From an uncultured Bacteroidales bacterium (lineage in GTDB: Bacteria > Bacteroidota > Bacteroidia > Bacteroidales > UBA932), in the NCBI GenBank assembly GCA_934693135.1, contig CAKUVA010000029.1, positions 1 to 23,548 of the forward strand: a stretch of 23,548 bases of DNA. Reading direction: 5' to 3'. Under the pieces are notes generated by a model that did no database searches, was not told the DNA's origin, and worked only from the letters and a program-made list of their open reading frames with translations. This document shows positions 1 through 7,969 of this stretch, in pieces. A program made the position numbers and the translations under genes. Position 1 is the stretch's first letter. Every line of letters begins with the position of its first letter.

Positions 1-381
1 AAGACAACAACAGCAAAGAAGAGAGTAGTAAAAGTTGAAGCTACTGGTGAAGCTCATATTTCATCAACCTTCAATAATGTTATTATCGCTCTCACAAACA
101 ATGTTGGCCAGGTTATTAGCTGGTCATCAGCTGGAAAGAGCGGTTTCAGAGGCTCTAAAAAGAATACTCCTTATGCAGCTCAGGTTGCAGCAGAGGATGC
201 AGCTAAGTCTGCGTTCGATGCAGGCCTCCGCAAAGTAAAGGTCTATGTCAAAGGTCCTGGTGCTGGACGTGAGTCAGCTATCAGAACAATCAATCAGGCA
301 GGTATCGAGGTTACTGAGATTATTGACGTAACTCCTATGCCTCACAATGGTTGCAGACCTAAAGGCCGTCGTAAGGTTTAA
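1..381 (+). CDS. rpsK: 30S ribosomal protein S11 (5' end cut off by window)
   Basis: S11 of the small ribosomal subunit sits in the platform and helps form the mRNA exit region. The open frame begins at base 1 without a start codon, so the N-terminus lies outside the window, and it ends at TAA 379-381. The visible 126 residues carry the S11 core: STFNN near the start, [12 protein letters not shown], and the conserved C-terminal stretch [17 protein letters not shown]. It is followed after 28 bases by rpsD, then rpoA and rplQ, which is the standard bacterial alpha-operon order. Only the first few residues should be missing. Identification is secure from motifs and from context. Confidence 0.97.
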   Translation, partial: KTTTAKKRVVKVEATGEAHISSTFNNVIIALTNNVGQVISWSSAGKSGFRGSKKNTPYAAQVAAEDAAKSAFDAGLRKVKVYVKGPGAGRESAIRTINQAGIEVTEIIDVTPMPHNGCRPKGRRKV

Positions 382-409
382 TTTAAAGTTATTTTAATGA
401 TTAATTACT

Positions 410-1015
410 ATGGCAAGATATACTGGACCAAGTACTAAAATCGCCCGTAAATTCGGCGAGCCTATCTATGGTGCGGATAAGGATTTCGAAAAGAGAAATT
501 ACCCTCCGGGACAGCATGGTGCGGCCAGAAAGCGTGCAAGAAAGGCTACCGATTATGGTAACCAGCTTAAAGAGAAGCAGAAAGTTAAATATATGTACGG
601 AGTTCTCGAAAGACAGTTCCGCAATACATATGAGAAAGCCTGCCGTATGGAAGGCCAGAAAGGTGAGAACCTTCTTCTCCTTCTCGAGTCAAGACTCGAT
701 AATATCGTTTATCGCCTCGGTATAGCTCCTACAAGAGCTGCGGCAAGACAGCTTGTCCGTCACTGCCACATTACTCTTAATGGCGTTGTTTGCAGTATTC
801 CTTCAGCTTCTGTGAAAGCTGGTGATGTTATTGCTGTAAGAGAGAGGTCTAGAAGCCTTGAGGTTATCGCTAATAGTGTTGCTTCTGCTAAGAAGTACTC
901 ATGGCTTGAGTTCGATCCTAAGGCTCTCACAGGTAAATTCTTGAATGTTCCTGTAAGAACAGAGATTCCTGAGAATATCAACGAGCAGCTTATCGTAGAC
1001 CTGTACTCTAAGTAA
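410..1015 (+). CDS. rpsD: 30S ribosomal protein S4
   Basis: S4 is a primary 16S rRNA binding protein that nucleates assembly of the 30S body and contributes to decoding fidelity. The 201-residue product has the family's usual length. It starts [17 protein letters not shown] and contains YPPGQHG. The RNA-binding S4 domain lies around residues 93-155 ([26 protein letters not shown]). The N-terminal region lacks the four-cysteine zinc site of some bacterial S4 proteins, so this is the zinc-independent form. It lies between rpsK and rpoA, with 24 bases to rpoA. In Escherichia coli S4 represses this operon; no such leader site is visible here, and I make no claim of autoregulation. Confidence 0.97.
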   Translation: MARYTGPSTKIARKFGEPIYGADKDFEKRNYPPGQHGAARKRARKATDYGNQLKEKQKVKYMYGVLERQFRNTYEKACRMEGQKGENLLLLLESRLDNIVYRLGIAPTRAAARQLVRHCHITLNGVVCSIPSASVKAGDVIAVRERSRSLEVIANSVASAKKYSWLEFDPKALTGKFLNVPVRTEIPENINEQLIVDLYSK

Positions 1016-1039
1016 TAGTAACACCTAAAAAGAAATAAT

Positions 1040-2050
1040 ATGGCAATCTTAGCATTTCAGAAACCAGATAAGGTGATAATGCTCGAAAGCACGGACACCG
1101 TCGGTCGTTTCGAGTTCAGGCCTCTTGAGCCTGGCTATGGCCAGACAATTGGTAACGCGCTTCGTCGCATATTGTTGTCTTCTCTGGAAGGTTTTGCTAT
1201 CAGTTCGATAAAAATCTCAGGCGTAGACCAGGAGTTTGCGACAATACCTGGGGTTATCGAGGGTATGCAGGACATTATTCTCAATCTCAAACAAGTTAGA
1301 TTGAAAAGAATGGTGGACTCTGTAGACTCAGAGGTGGCAAATATCGTAATTAGCGGTAAACAGGAGTTTACTGCAGAGGATATCTCCAAGGGATTGTCTT
1401 CTTTCAAGGTGCTCAATCCTGAGTTGCATATCTGCACTCTCGAGCCTTCTGTGAAACTTGAGATTTCTCTAACAGTTACCAAGGGTCGCGGTTTCGTTCC
1501 TGCTGATGAGGAGAGAGATGAAAATACTCCTATCGGAACTATTCCGGTAGATGCAATTTATACTCCTATTAGAAAGGTGAACTGGACAGTGGAGAACTGG
1601 CGTGTTGAACAGAAGACTGATTATGAGAAGCTGAATTTGGAGATTATAACCGATGGTTCTATTTCTCCTAATGCTGCTCTTCAGGATGCTGCAAACATTC
1701 TGATTTATCATTTCAAGCTTTTTACAGATGACAAGAAGATGGCTCTCGAAAGCGCTGTCGTTCCTGATTCCAAAGAGCTTGATGAGGAATCGCTCCGTAT
1801 GAGGCATCTTCTCCTTAACAAACTTTCAGATCTTGGCCTTTCAGTACGTGCATACAACTGCTTGAAGGCTGCTGAGATTGATACTTTGGCAGATCTTGTA
1901 TCTTACTCGAGAAACGAGCTTATGAAGTTCCGTAACTTTGGACGTAAGTCTCTCAGTGAAATAGATCAGATGCTTGAGAAGATGAAGCTTACATTCGGAA
2001 TGGATGTTACCAAGTACAATATTGAACCTAAGAAAAAGAATAACGCATAA
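1040..2050 (+). CDS. rpoA: DNA-directed RNA polymerase subunit alpha
   Basis: Alpha dimerises to start assembly of RNA polymerase, and its C-terminal domain contacts upstream DNA and activators. The product is 336 residues, normal for the family. The N-terminal assembly domain covers about residues 10-235 and includes [14 protein letters not shown]. After a linker, the C-terminal domain occupies about 255-320 with the helix-hairpin-helix style [20 protein letters not shown] and [11 protein letters not shown], which corresponds to the DNA-binding surface of known alpha subunits. A short lysine/asparagine-rich tail ends the protein. rplQ starts only two bases after the stop codon, so the two are almost certainly co-transcribed and probably translationally coupled. 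Confidence 0.98.
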   Translation: MAILAFQKPDKVIMLESTDTVGRFEFRPLEPGYGQTIGNALRRILLSSLEGFAISSIKISGVDQEFATIPGVIEGMQDIILNLKQVRLKRMVDSVDSEVANIVISGKQEFTAEDISKGLSSFKVLNPELHICTLEPSVKLEISLTVTKGRGFVPADEERDENTPIGTIPVDAIYTPIRKVNWTVENWRVEQKTDYEKLNLEIITDGSISPNAALQDAANILIYHFKLFTDDKKMALESAVVPDSKELDEESLRMRHLLLNKLSDLGLSVRAYNCLKAAEIDTLADLVSYSRNELMKFRNFGRKSLSEIDQMLEKMKLTFGMDVTKYNIEPKKKNNA

Positions 2051-2052
2051 TC

Positions 2053-2526
2053 ATGAGGCATAATAAAGCAATCAATCACCTTGGTCGCAAGAGTGGTCAT
2101 CGCAAAGCTCTCCTTGCTAATATGTCGTGCTCACTCATTCTCCATAAGAGAATCAACACTACTGTAGCAAAGGCTAAGGCTCTGAAAATGTATCTTGAGC
2201 CACTTGTTACCAAGTCAAAGGACGATTCTACACACTCACGTCGTGTCGTCTTCAGTTATCTCAAGGATAAGACTGCTGTTGCAGAACTTTTCCGTACCAT
2301 TGCCCCTAAGATTGCAGACCGTCCAGGTGGATACCTTCGTGTCCTCCATACCGGTTTCAGACAGGGTGACGGCTCAGAGATGGCTCTTATAGAGTTCGTA
2401 GACTTCAATGAGGCAGCACTTGCTGCAGCTCCTAAGGAGGCTAAGAAATCTACCCGTCGTAGTCGTGCAAAGAAATCTGAAGCTACGGCTGAGGCTGCTC
2501 CTGCAGAGGCTCCAAAAGCTGAGTAA
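2053..2526 (+). CDS. rplQ: 50S ribosomal protein L17 with Ala/Lys/Glu-rich C-terminal tail
   Basis: L17 is a large-subunit protein near the peptide exit tunnel. Residues 1-118 hold the conserved core: [17 protein letters not shown] at the start, then LEPLVTKSK and RPGGYLRVL. At 157 residues it is longer than the E. coli protein of about 127. The extra segment, from about residue 122, is a low-complexity tail rich in Ala, Lys, Glu and Pro. As far as I know such tails are common in L17 of Bacteroidota, so I do not regard it as an error. It is the last gene of the alpha operon and is followed 22 bases later by a strong terminator hairpin. Confidence 0.96.
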   Translation: MRHNKAINHLGRKSGHRKALLANMSCSLILHKRINTTVAKAKALKMYLEPLVTKSKDDSTHSRRVVFSYLKDKTAVAELFRTIAPKIADRPGGYLRVLHTGFRQGDGSEMALIEFVDFNEAALAAAPKEAKKSTRRSRAKKSEATAEAAPAEAPKAE

Positions 2527-2548
2527 TCAGTATTTGATATATGTTAGA

Positions 2549-2583
2549 AGCGGTGATCCGAGAAATCGGATTACCGCTTTTTT
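2549..2583 (+). terminator. Intrinsic terminator of the ribosomal alpha operon
   Basis: A 13-bp stem (2549-2561 with 2566-2578, one G-T pair) closed by a GAAA tetraloop is followed by six T residues. This is a textbook Rho-independent terminator after rplQ. The right arm and T-run also encode the last codons and the stop codon (2571-2573, minus strand) of the convergent HTCS gene. Read on the minus strand the hairpin is not followed by a T-run, so it should work mainly on rightward transcription. Confidence 0.9.
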
Positions 2584-5500
2584 CTATATTCTTTAGGTGT
2601 GCAACTGAATTTAGCTGCGAACTCCTTGAAGAAATATGACTTGCTGCTAAATCCGCATTCGTACATGACCTCCTGAACACTCATACTTGTCGTGGTTAGC
2701 AAATCTCCAGCTCTTTCCATACGTAGCGTCTTAATATATTCCATAGGAGTCATCTGAAGCAGCTCCTTTGCCTTACGATATAGTTGCATCTGACTGATAG
2801 AACACTCTTCAGCTAAAAATGTCATGTTTAGCTTACCATTATTCATATTGCTGATAATAAGATCAGTAATTTTCAAGATAAACTCTCTGTCTTCTTTTTT
2901 TACGACATTTCCTCCGAACTTTTGCATGGCGGCATTTGCAGAACGACTGTAATCGATAATTGCCTTCTCCCTATTAAGCAAGTTGTTCATGGTTGCCATA
3001 AGATGCCGTGGATTGAACGGCTTTGCTATATAGGCATCTGCACCATTCTCAAGTCCCTCAATCTGGCTCTCCATCGTACTTTTCGCCGATAGCAGAATTA
3101 CTGGAATATGTCTTGTGTTTTCATCTGACTTAAGTTCCCTAACCATTTTGTCTCCATCCATCACAGGCATCATCACATCACTGATAATAATGTCAGGAGT
3201 CGTATTATGTACCATAGACAAGGCATCTTGACCATTTTCCGCCTCCATAACAGTGAAATCTGTCCCGATTAGGTCCTTTATAAACTCACGGATTTCCTGT
3301 TCATCATCTACGATAAGTGCGGTTAGATGGCCGGTATGCTGATACCTTCTTGTGACATCTGCATCGACCTTAATAGGCATGCCTATAGGCTCTTGTGATA
3401 ACTTTTTCTCTGCCAGTGGTTTCTCTGTTACAGCCTCGATTGTCGGCTCTAATTTCGGAATAATCACTATGAACGTGGTGTATGTACTTCCGTCGCTGTC
3501 AACCCTGATAGTCCCACCCATTGCGTCTACTAAGCTTTTGCAGAGTGCGAGTCCAATGCCGGTGCTTTGCATGTTTCCGCGAGTGAATGCTTGTTCGACT
3601 TTGTTGACTACCTCGTATCTATCGAAAATGGAAATTTGATGTTCTTTGTCAATGCCGATGCCCGTATTAGTTACACGAAGGGTAAGCATGTCGTCTGAAA
3701 TGCTACAATTTATTATAATCTGCTCAAAGTTAGGTGTATATTTTACTGCATTGGATAAAAGATTAAAGATGATTTTTTCAGTGCTGCTCCTATCCACGTT
3801 CCAAATTACTATTGCAGGCTGGAAATTCATAGAAAAATGGATGTTGTGTTCTTCCATGATTTCGCGGTAATTTTCAGCTTCGGAATACGCCATTTCTGTG
3901 ATGTCTACTGATGTGATTTCTAACTTCAGATGCCCTGTGTCTGCCTTACGGAAATCAAGAAGCTGGCGGATCATCGACTGCATCCTGTCAGAGTTGGATG
4001 CTATAATTTTCAAATACTTGCGAGCGATCGAACTGATCGAGCTATCCAATAAAAGTTTCTCGCATGGTCCATAGATGAGAGTCAATGTGTTTGAAAATTC
4101 ATGTGCTATGTTGGTGAAAAACACTAGTTTAGCTTCTTGGATTTCCTTAATTTTCTGTTTTTCCATCTCCTCATTGCGGATTTTCTCTTCCGTCTCCAGG
4201 CGAAAGCGGATAGAGCGGTAGGTAAGGTATATTAGTAATGTGATGAATAGTATATATGCAATGTTTGCGTAGATGGTTTTGTACCAAGGAGTCGAAATAG
4301 TTATGTCAAGTGTGAAGATATCTGTGCTCCAGACCTTGTCCGCATTGCTACATCTTACGTGGAGTTTGTATTTGCCATGTGGAATATTTGTGAAAACAAT
4401 GGAGTTGGATGAGCCTATTTCTATCCATTCTGACTGCCATCCTTCTAAGTAATATGCTATTTCACATTTCGATCCGTTTAGATAATCTATCGGTACAAAG
4501 TTGAAACTGAATGATTTGTTCCGCCATGAAAGTTCGAGTGTCTGATTTCCATCCTTTAGAAGTGTTGAGATGTCAACCTTTTCGTTATCCACTGAAAAGC
4601 CTTTGAACAGTAGTTCAGGCATGTAAGTATGTGATGGTATAGAAAGAGGATCGAATTCATTAAATTTGGCAATTCCTCCGAAAAAGAAATGTGAGTTCGA
4701 TGGGGCGCGATAGAATGCACCATCTGAAAATTCGTTGCCTTGTAGCCCGTCAGACTCGTAATAAGAGATGATTCTATACTCTCCGTGTGGAGCCAAAATT
4801 CTTGCCAAACCGCGGTTAGTGCTTATCCAGATGCTATGCATAGAATCTTCCAAGATACCATGTATAGTATTGTTAGGAATGCCATTCCGTTCAGTGAAAA
4901 AGCGTGTTTTTCCGTGCGAAATGTTAAACAGGCCCTGACTTGTGCCGACCCATAGCGAACCGATACTATCCTTGTACATGCACAGCACATCTGTATCATG
5001 AAGTTCCGAATTCTCGCCTCCGAAAGGTGTAAATTTTCCCGTTCTGAAATCCAGTCTGTCGATTCCTCGTCCTCTTGTACCGACTAGTAGTCCATCTGCT
5101 CCATCTGGGATCATCGAATACACGATATTGTTACTAATGCTGCCAGGTTTACCTGTGTACGAGAGTTGCTGGATTTCCGTTACGTGATAATGATTTGCAT
5201 TTCGATTTAGGCCAATGTGAAAGATGCCATGGCCACTTGTCCCTACCCAGAGGCCGTCTTTTCCATCACGGAGAATGACATATACCGAAGATAGATTGTT
5301 TTGAAGCGAATCAGGAATGGTTAGTTTTTCCATACGTTCTGATTTCATGTCATAATAGTTCAAACCTTTGCCATCAGTGCCTATCCATATTTCTGATTCT
5401 CCTTCGCATAGTGCATATACTGAGTTGTTGATTAATCCGTTATCGGTAGTAAATTGCTTTTCTATTGTGCGTTCTCCAAAATGTTCCTTTGATAAAATAA

Positions 5501-6584
5501 ATATGCCGCTGCCTTTTGTGCCCACCCATAAACGTTTGTATATATCTTCGTAAAAAGATCTTACAGCACTATTGCCGAACTTGAATGAGCCTTTTTCTGG
5601 ATATGTAGTGAAAGAGGCTTTCGTATCGGAGAGTTGATACACACCCTGCATATCTGTTCCAACCCAGAGAATATCCTGAGTGCCGTCGGTTAAGGATAAT
5701 ACTGGGATACCTTTTAATATATGGTCAGATAGACCATTATCAGGATCGTATCTGAATAATCCGTTCGCTGTTCCTATCTGCCAGACTCCTTTATGGAGAC
5801 AGAGTGAGAAAATTTCACCTGTTTTGCCTACATTGGCTGGAACTATTAGAGTGGTATGGTTTTCCAAATTGGAAAGCACACCATTCTGATTACTATACCA
5901 TATGCTGCTGTCGCGGCTATCTAAGAATATATTGGTCGCATCTGTGACTAATTCAACGCTTTCTGATACGCAAATTTTACCTCTTTCATCTGAAGATAGT
6001 TTTACTTTCTGGAGAAGATTATCCTTATTCAGAATATAAAGATTGTTATCTTTCCCGTGTATAGCTTTTACGGCTCCGTTTGTGCCAGGCATTGAGACGT
6101 GCTCGAAAATACGAGTATTATCATTAAATACGAAAGCGCCTTGTCCATAGATGAATGCGAAAATGTTTTCTTTTGAATCCTTTGATATTATGAAAGCATG
6201 CTCGGTTGGGATATCCCATCCTGAATTACCAAAGAAGAATCTTTCTGACTTGCCTGTCTTTATGTCAAGCCTGTTTATTCCTCGGTCAGTGGCTATCCAT
6301 AATATTCCTGGCTTCTGCTCAATCATTTCGCGGATAATGTTGTTCGAAATGCTTTCATCGTTTCCCGGTTCAGGCTTGAAAACGGTGATGCTCTTGCCAT
6401 CGTACATATTCAAGCCATCCCATGTCCCGAACCACATTTGTCCTTCGGAATCTTGAAGTATGCATGTTACAGAACTATTAGAAAGTCCTATACTGCTTGT
6501 TATCCTGCGTGTGTCAAAATCTTGACTGTATAGCTTTATAAACGCGCAGAATATAAATATAATAAGAAAAAGAATTCGTCTCAT
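2571..6584 (-). CDS. Hybrid two-component system regulator (HTCS) of the PUL
   Basis: This is a one-protein sensor and transcription activator of the type that controls Bacteroides PULs. It is 1337 residues. A signal peptide (about 1-20, ending LYS-Q) precedes a periplasmic double beta-propeller made of repeats such as LWVGTKGSGIF and IWIGTDGKGLNYYD (about 11 are clear). A Y_Y_Y domain ends near 765, and a membrane segment spans about 772-792. A histidine kinase follows: candidate phospho-acceptor H828, N-box at N945, G2 box STGIGLAL near 1010. A receiver domain has phospho-acceptor D1136 in SDVMMPVMDG, and an AraC-type DNA-binding domain covers about 1240-1337. By family knowledge the propeller binds an oligosaccharide. 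Oddities: the H-box reads HEFSNTL where HEFRTPL is usual, and the ATP-lid G1 motif reads NTGIGI with Asn973 where Asp is common. The gene is divergent from the GH130 operon, which it most likely activates. Confidence 0.95.
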   Translation of the reverse strand: MRRILFLIIFIFCAFIKLYSQDFDTRRITSSIGLSNSSVTCILQDSEGQMWFGTWDGLNMYDGKSITVFKPEPGNDESISNNIIREMIEQKPGILWIATDRGINRLDIKTGKSERFFFGNSGWDIPTEHAFIISKDSKENIFAFIYGQGAFVFNDNTRIFEHVSMPGTNGAVKAIHGKDNNLYILNKDNLLQKVKLSSDERGKICVSESVELVTDATNIFLDSRDSSIWYSNQNGVLSNLENHTTLIVPANVGKTGEIFSLCLHKGVWQIGTANGLFRYDPDNGLSDHILKGIPVLSLTDGTQDILWVGTDMQGVYQLSDTKASFTTYPEKGSFKFGNSAVRSFYEDIYKRLWVGTKGSGIFILSKEHFGERTIEKQFTTDNGLINNSVYALCEGESEIWIGTDGKGLNYYDMKSERMEKLTIPDSLQNNLSSVYVILRDGKDGLWVGTSGHGIFHIGLNRNANHYHVTEIQQLSYTGKPGSISNNIVYSMIPDGADGLLVGTRGRGIDRLDFRTGKFTPFGGENSELHDTDVLCMYKDSIGSLWVGTSQGLFNISHGKTRFFTERNGIPNNTIHGILEDSMHSIWISTNRGLARILAPHGEYRIISYYESDGLQGNEFSDGAFYRAPSNSHFFFGGIAKFNEFDPLSIPSHTYMPELLFKGFSVDNEKVDISTLLKDGNQTLELSWRNKSFSFNFVPIDYLNGSKCEIAYYLEGWQSEWIEIGSSNSIVFTNIPHGKYKLHVRCSNADKVWSTDIFTLDITISTPWYKTIYANIAYILFITLLIYLTYRSIRFRLETEEKIRNEEMEKQKIKEIQEAKLVFFTNIAHEFSNTLTLIYGPCEKLLLDSSISSIARKYLKIIASNSDRMQSMIRQLLDFRKADTGHLKLEITSVDITEMAYSEAENYREIMEEHNIHFSMNFQPAIVIWNVDRSSTEKIIFNLLSNAVKYTPNFEQIIINCSISDDMLTLRVTNTGIGIDKEHQISIFDRYEVVNKVEQAFTRGNMQSTGIGLALCKSLVDAMGGTIRVDSDGSTYTTFIVIIPKLEPTIEAVTEKPLAEKKLSQEPIGMPIKVDADVTRRYQHTGHLTALIVDDEQEIREFIKDLIGTDFTVMEAENGQDALSMVHNTTPDIIISDVMMPVMDGDKMVRELKSDENTRHIPVILLSAKSTMESQIEGLENGADAYIAKPFNPRHLMATMNNLLNREKAIIDYSRSANAAMQKFGGNVVKKEDREFILKITDLIISNMNNGKLNMTFLAEECSISQMQLYRKAKELLQMTPMEYIKTLRMERAGDLLTTTSMSVQEVMYECGFSSKSYFFKEFAAKFSCTPKEYRKKR

Positions 6585-6619
6585 GTTATTTTATGTATAA
6601 GTGCATCATCGCTTAGATG

Positions 6620-6627
6620 CAAAATTA
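6620..6627 (-). promoter_or_regulatory. -7 element of the HTCS promoter
   Basis: On the minus strand the bases read TAATTTTG, a match to the Bacteroidota -7 consensus TAnnTTTG. The start codon at 6584 lies about 35 bases downstream. No good -33 TTTG is visible at the usual spacing, so this is a probable rather than certain promoter. Confidence 0.5.
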
Positions 6628-6882
6628 ACTCTCCTTTTTGAAATTGTGGATCATCTTGTATTTTTTATGGCAGAAAGTTACAATGAAATTCATTTTCACA
6701 AGAGTTATTTGTTTTCTTCGGATGTTGTACAAGTCGTCTCTTCGGGCTGCCAAGCGGTAATATATCCTTTGGAATGATACGATTTATGAAATAAATATGC
6801 CTTCTATGGGCGTGGAATGACGATTGTAAAAATTGTGTACTCTTTTGAAGAAAAAGCGAACTTCAGTTTTTTTTAATCGATT

Positions 6883-6890
6883 TATCTTTG
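6883..6890 (+). promoter_or_regulatory. -7 element of the PUL operon promoter
   Basis: TATCTTTG matches TAnnTTTG exactly and lies 26 bases before the GH130 ATG at 6917. A matching -33 TTTG is not obvious at 18-21 bases upstream, as expected for a promoter that depends on an activator such as the HTCS. The element lies inside the longer open frame that begins at 6833, which argues for the start at 6917. Confidence 0.6.
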
Positions 6891-6916
6891 TAAAAACGTT
6901 TAAAACACACAAAACA

Positions 6917-7963
6917 ATGGATATCGCTAAAAGAAGTAGCCATAACCCTCTTATGAGGCCAAAGGATCTTAAACCTTGCATTTCGGGAATGGAGATAACG
7001 TGTCTCCTTAATCCGGGGGTGTTCCGCATGAACGGCAAGACTTGGCTTGTGCTCAGAGTCGCTGAACGTCCAGTGCAGAAAGAAGGCGTCATCAGTTTTC
7101 CTATATATAATAAGGAAGGGAAAATAGAAGTTCTCTCTTTTGACAAATCTGACCCTCAGCTTGACATGAGAGATCCGCGCGTTATAGGATTCAAAGGACA
7201 GAACTATCTCACTACTATGTCTTACCTCCGTCTTGTATGTAGCGACGATGACGTACATTTTTATGAAGATCCTGCTTTCCCTCCTATCTTCGGAGAAGGA
7301 TTTCAGGAGTCATTCGGAATCGAAGATTGCCGTGTGGCCACTATGGAAGATGGTTACTACCTGACATTTACAGAAGTATCTCCAGTCGCTGTAGGTGTTG
7401 GACTTATTAGAACGAAAAACTTCAAAAAATATGAACGCGAGGGTATGATATTCCCTCCACACAACAAGGACTGCGCACTCTTTCAGGAAAAAATCGATGG
7501 GAAATACTTTGCATTCCACCGTCCAAGCAGTCCTGAACTCGGTGGTAACTATATTTGGATAGCCGAGTCTCCCGACAGAATCCATTGGGGCAGACACAAA
7601 TGTGTAGCTGTTACTAGACCTGGAATGTGGGACTCTGCACGAGTTGGCGCTGGAGCCGCACCTATCCGAACGGAAGAAGGTTGGCTTGAAATTTACCATG
7701 GTGCCAATGAAGAAAACAGATACTGCCTTGGAGCCCTGCTGCTTGACCTAAACGACCCGACAAAGGTTATTGCGAGAAGCGAAGAACCTATCATGGAACC
7801 GATTGCAGATTATGAAAAGACTGGATTTTTCGGAAATGTAGTATTTACCAACGGGTACTATATGGATGGGGACACCATCAAGATGTTCTATGGCGCCTCC
7901 GATGAGGTTATCTGTAGTGCCGAATTGTCAGTGAAGGAAGTCCTTGCAACCCTTAAAAAGTAA
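6917..7963 (+). CDS. GH130 family beta-mannoside phosphorylase or beta-mannosidase
   Basis: GH130 enzymes cleave beta-mannosidic bonds, most by phosphorolysis to mannose 1-phosphate, some by hydrolysis. The 348-residue product has the family's length and a five-bladed propeller pattern. The GIEDCRV motif carries the expected proton-donor Asp137. LVLRVAERP (R47, R51), NKDCALFQEKIDGKY (K184), HRPSSP (R202) and SARVGAGAAPI are further family-like blocks. Basic residues at such positions contact phosphate in known phosphorylases, but I cannot settle phosphorylase against the hydrolase subgroup of BT3780 and BACOVA_03624. There is no signal peptide, so it is cytoplasmic. The frame stays open upstream to an ATG at 6833, but that stretch contains the promoter; ATG 6917 starts with the typical MDIAKRSSHNPLMRP. 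The transporter gene follows six bases after the stop. Confidence 0.88.
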   Translation: MDIAKRSSHNPLMRPKDLKPCISGMEITCLLNPGVFRMNGKTWLVLRVAERPVQKEGVISFPIYNKEGKIEVLSFDKSDPQLDMRDPRVIGFKGQNYLTTMSYLRLVCSDDDVHFYEDPAFPPIFGEGFQESFGIEDCRVATMEDGYYLTFTEVSPVAVGVGLIRTKNFKKYEREGMIFPPHNKDCALFQEKIDGKYFAFHRPSSPELGGNYIWIAESPDRIHWGRHKCVAVTRPGMWDSARVGAGAAPIRTEEGWLEIYHGANEENRYCLGALLLDLNDPTKVIARSEEPIMEPIADYEKTGFFGNVVFTNGYYMDGDTIKMFYGASDEVICSAELSVKEVLATLKK

Positions 7964-7969
7964 GCGAAC

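Larger units (their letters stand above)
6585..6916. promoter_or_regulatory. Divergent control region between HTCS and PUL operon
   Basis: This 332-base gap holds no convincing gene. It is AT-rich and carries a leftward -7 element (6620-6627) and a rightward one (6883-6890). Between them lie several candidate regulator sites: a 6-bp inverted repeat around one base (6682-6694), a TCTTCGG pair (6715-6721 and 6739-6745), and a near-repeat GGAATGA(TA)CGATT at 6771-6785 and 6814-6825. The last pair lies about 70-125 bases upstream of the expected PUL transcription start, a plausible place for HTCS binding. Operator function is inferred only from position and repetition. Confidence 0.5.

Noticed and set aside
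6833..6916. N-terminal extension of 28 residues on the GH130 protein
   Set aside because: The extension is basic and unlike the family, and the stretch contains the TATCTTTG promoter element; the ATG at 6917 gives the normal protein start.
6784..7258. Two minus-strand open frames across the GH130 start
   Set aside because: They run opposite a secure gene and its promoter, have no motif, and one would overlap the control region.
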